Assembly (NCBI RefSeq): GCF_001279525.1
Contig: NZ_LGDY01000150.1
Location: 123,728 to 187,727, forward strand
Source of the DNA: Nocardia sp. NRRL S-836
GTDB lineage: Bacteria > Actinomycetota > Actinomycetes > Mycobacteriales > Pseudonocardiaceae
Length of the DNA: 64,000 nt
Direction of reading: 5' to 3'
Notes under the pieces: generated by a model
Databases searched by the model: none
What the model was told of the DNA's origin: nothing
Seen by the model: only the letters and a program-made list of their open reading frames with translations
Program-made: the position numbers and the translations under genes
In this document: positions 62,149 through 64,000 of the stretch, piece after piece
Position numbering within the stretch: the stretch's first letter is position 1
How the letters are laid out: each line of letters opens with the position of its first letter

Positions 62149-62580
62149 CCTGGCGTCGAGCGGCAGGATCCGGGACAGCGCGGGCACCGTGGCCGCGGCG
62201 ACGACGATGTGCATCGCGATCAAGGCGAGCGAGTTCACCACCGAGGCGCCGGCGGCGAGGATGCCCAGGTCCGGGATCCAGGAGAGCACCAGGACGACGG
62301 GCACGAGCACGCGCAGCACCCGCCGCGGGTTGTCGGCGAAGCGGCGCACGAGGTACCAGCCGAGCGTGCCGAGCAGGATGCCGATCACCGTGGCGGGCGC
62401 GTACTCCACCAGCGCCAGGCCCTTGCGCTCGACGTCGGAGGGGATGAACTTCCCCGCGACCAGCGCGATCAGCGCGTTGACCGCGACCGAGATGACCGCC
62501 GCGCCCAGGAGGCCGACGACGACCTCTCCGGCGGTGGGCGCGAGACCTGCGGAGCGTGCGGGGAGGCTGGTGTCGGCCAT
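62128..62580 (-). CDS. Four-TM membrane protein, DUF6069-like
   Basis: 150 residues with four hydrophobic segments (about 18-38, 55-75, 88-105 and 115-135) and a soluble N-terminal tail. The layout matches DUF6069, small actinobacterial membrane proteins of unknown function, usually adjacent to a TetR gene; that is the case here. ATG 62580 is chosen, before which the operator repeats begin. Its stop lies inside the MFS gene end. Confidence 0.75.
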   Translation of the reverse strand: MADTSLPARSAGLAPTAGEVVVGLLGAAVISVAVNALIALVAGKFIPSDVERKGLALVEYAPATVIGILLGTLGWYLVRRFADNPRRVLRVLVPVVLVLSWIPDLGILAAGASVVNSLALIAMHIVVAAATVPALSRILPLDARSAGVRF

Positions 62581-62601
62581 GAGCCCTGTCCTTCGATAGA
62601 C

Positions 62602-62629
62602 TGATTTGCAAGCGAGCACTTGCAAATCA
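62602..62629. promoter_or_regulatory. TetR operator, left copy
   Basis: TGATTTGCAAG and CTTGCAAATCA are 11-bp perfect inverted arms (62602-62612 and 62619-62629) around six bases. The core TGCAAG-N6-CTTGCA is repeated at 62652-62671, so one regulator probably binds both and controls the divergent DUF6069-like and TetR genes. Confidence 0.75.
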
Positions 62630-62646
62630 CGGTAGCCATCCGGTCC

Positions 62647-62676
62647 CATCAATGCAAGTGCCTACTTGCATTGATG
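62647..62676. promoter_or_regulatory. TetR operator, right copy
   Basis: CATCAATGCAAGT and ACTTGCATTGATG form 13-bp perfect arms (62647-62659 and 62664-62676) around GCCT. It shares the TGCAAG-N6-CTTGCA core with the left copy and runs up to the GGAGG Shine-Dalgarno of the TetR gene, consistent with autorepression. Confidence 0.75.
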
Positions 62677-62684
62677 GAGGGTGA

Positions 62685-63248
62685 GTGGCCAGCAGGGTGT
62701 CCGACCAGACGGTGTTCGACGCGCTCCTGGGGGTGATCGCCCAACACGGGTACGAGCGGGCGACCACCCGCGTGATCGCCGACGCCGCCGGGATCAACGA
62801 GGCCACGCTGTTCCGCCGCTTCGGCTCCAAGGAGAACCTGCTGCGCCTGGCCGTGCGCAGCAACTTCACCGGCTTCTCGCTCGACCTCGACGAACCGGGC
62901 GACGACGTGGCCGCCGACCTGCTCACGATCCTGAGCTACTACACGCGGCTCTACGAGACCCGCGGCGGCGTCGTGCTCACCCTGATGCGGGAGGCGAAGT
63001 TCAGCCCGGAGGTGGCGGCCGTGCTCACCGAACCGGAGACGCTGCTGGAGAAGGTCGACGCGGTGATCCTGCACCACCAGCGACGCGGCGCCCTGGTCGT
63101 GGAACCGCCGCGGCACACGTTCTTCGCGCTGGTCGGGCCGGTGATGATGCGCTCCATCGCCCGGCGGGTCGACCAGCGCGCCACGCAGGCACCCGCCGAC
63201 CCCGAGGTCGTCGTGCGTCGGTTCCTGCGCGGGTACCAGCCGGAGTAG
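62685..63248 (+). CDS. TetR-family repressor
   Basis: 187 residues. The DNA-binding region ATTRVIADAAGINEATLFRRFGSKENLL is complete; the ligand half is short. GTG start, preceded by GGAGG at four to five bases. It is divergent from the DUF6069-like membrane gene, with two matching palindromes between, so self-repression and repression of the neighbour are likely. Confidence 0.92.
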   Translation: MASRVSDQTVFDALLGVIAQHGYERATTRVIADAAGINEATLFRRFGSKENLLRLAVRSNFTGFSLDLDEPGDDVAADLLTILSYYTRLYETRGGVVLTLMREAKFSPEVAAVLTEPETLLEKVDAVILHHQRRGALVVEPPRHTFFALVGPVMMRSIARRVDQRATQAPADPEVVVRRFLRGYQPE

Positions 63249-63254
63249 GCGGGC

Positions 63255-64000
63255 CTAGAACGCCGAGAGGATCCTCTCGTTCCACCACAGGTCGAGCTTG
63301 TCGAGCGTGTCGACGTCACCCGGCCTCTTCAGCGTGCCGATGGTGAGGGTGCGGCTGTCGACCCACCAGACCTGCGCGTTGCCGTCGGCGACGAAGCACG
63401 TCGTGAACTCGCCGGGCAGCGGCTGGGAGTCGGGACGGTAGTAGAGCGCGTAGTGGATGGGATCGGACTTGGGCCGGCACCCGCCGCGCTCGTCCATCCG
63501 CGGGATGCCCCGGTTGGTGACCAGTTGCAGGAACGCCGCGTCCTGCGCCGCGCGGTCGGCGAACAACCGGAACTCGGCCTCGGCAGGCGGCGGGAACCGC
63601 GAGTCGAAGGAGTTCGTCGCGGTGCAGCGCACGGCGACAAGCGCGCCGCCGTCGGCCGTGGCGGGCGCGCACGGGGTGGTGGTCCGGTAGACGGCCGGCA
63701 GGGCGGCGAGCAGTGCGTCGACCTGCGGCGACCGCGACGTGGTGGTGGTCGTGGGGGTGAGCGTGGTGCCCGTCGTGCTCGTGGTCGTGCTCGGGGTGGT
63801 GCTGGTCGAGGGGTCGCCCAGGCCGAAACTCGTGTAGCCGTTCGTCGCGTACAGCACCGTTGCGACGGTCAGCAGCGCGACGGCCGCGATGGCGCCGGCG
63901 ACGAGCGCCACCCGCTTGGCCGGCGACGCGCCGGACCGGCCGGGTGGGTACGGCTGCGGGTGGACGGGGTGGGGGCCGGTCGAGAAACGCTGGTGGGCGG
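63255..64000 (-). CDS. Single-pass membrane protein, 5' end outside window
   Basis: About 248 codons are visible and the frame stays open to the right edge with no start codon, so the N-terminus is missing. The visible part begins with a Pro-rich cytoplasmic stretch (PHPVHPQPYPPGRSG). One membrane helix follows (VALVAGAIAAVALLTVATVLY), then a Ser/Thr-rich extracellular linker and a soluble C-terminal domain of about 150 residues with four cysteines. No family is recognised; this design is frequent among actinomycete envelope proteins. It converges on the TetR gene with a 6-bp gap. Confidence 0.7.
   Translation of the reverse strand, partial: AHQRFSTGPHPVHPQPYPPGRSGASPAKRVALVAGAIAAVALLTVATVLYATNGYTSFGLGDPSTSTTPSTTTSTTGTTLTPTTTTTSRSPQVDALLAALPAVYRTTTPCAPATADGGALVAVRCTATNSFDSRFPPPAEAEFRLFADRAAQDAAFLQLVTNRGIPRMDERGGCRPKSDPIHYALYYRPDSQPLPGEFTTCFVADGNAQVWWVDSRTLTIGTLKRPGDVDTLDKLDLWWNERILSAF

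Noticed and set aside
1..64000. tRNA or rRNA genes, or intact transposases
   Set aside because: No cloverleaf-forming segment with the TTCGA-type loop and no transposase or long terminal inverted repeats were recognised on either strand by reading; a dedicated scan was not possible.

Overview
The window is about 70% GC, with codons strongly biased to G or C at the third position, frequent GTG starts and many start/stop overlaps (ATGA, GTGA). Together with Hanks-type kinases, MbtH, ECF sigma factors, many TetR regulators and the repeated 13-mer GTCCACTGTGGAC, this indicates a filamentous actinomycete, most likely of the Pseudonocardiaceae (Lentzea/Saccharothrix/Amycolatopsis type; the family is an inference). 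No rRNA, tRNA, CRISPR array or intact insertion sequence was seen.

Layout. (1) 1-15432: the right-hand part of a hybrid NRPS-PKS natural-product cluster on the + strand. It holds a C-A-PCP protein cut by the window edge, a KS-AT-ACP-C-A-PCP-C* megasynthase, an O-methyltransferase-like enzyme, a P450, a DUF6875-like protein, a seven-repeat FG-GAP lipoprotein, an MbtH protein and an MFS exporter. (2) 15438-15784: a degenerate ~28-bp repeat array ending in a strong hairpin, between convergent genes. (3) 15788-24308: a serine/threonine kinase divergent from a flavoprotein, a 4-TM protein, a membrane/zinc-ribbon/FHA protein, two methyltransferases, a luciferase-like oxidoreductase and a 14-TM exporter. 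The kinase-FHA pairing and a membrane domain shared by two neighbouring proteins make this the most unusual module. (4) 24329-31706: accessory genes (hydrolase, SDR, MFS, SPL-like radical SAM, TetR with ABC exporter, a helical-repeat protein). (5) 31883-39486: sugar-acid uptake and catabolism with a one-chain fused ABC permease, a Tat-type lipoprotein binding protein, two enolase-superfamily enzymes, an RraA-like aldolase and a FadR-type regulator, but no ATPase. (6) 39570-44971: two helical-repeat proteins, a LexA-like protein with a long N-terminal extension, a serine-recombinase relic and a DUF4342 protein. (7) 45253-58936: SGNH hydrolase and FAD monooxygenase, GH11 xylanase, ECF sigma factor with membrane partner, SDR/TetR pair, a TTA-containing gene coupled to an NAD-binding/DUF2867 protein, AIM24, an NTF2-like protein, a large secreted glycosidase and an orphan ChvE-like sugar-binding lipoprotein. 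(8) 59128-64000: SDR/TetR/MFS, a DUF6069-like membrane protein with its TetR, and a membrane protein cut by the right edge.

How the genes fit together. Region 1 is one translationally linked biosynthetic operon: amino acid, unreduced malonyl extension, amino acid, then tailoring and export. No thioesterase is visible, and the last C-like domain has lost its catalytic histidine, so release is unexplained. Region 3 could be a phospho-regulated membrane redox/methylation pathway, or a second half of the same cluster; the sequence cannot decide. Region 5 follows the logic of import, dehydration and aldol cleavage of sugar acids. The xylanase, the glycosidase and the ChvE-like protein suggest plant-polysaccharide use.
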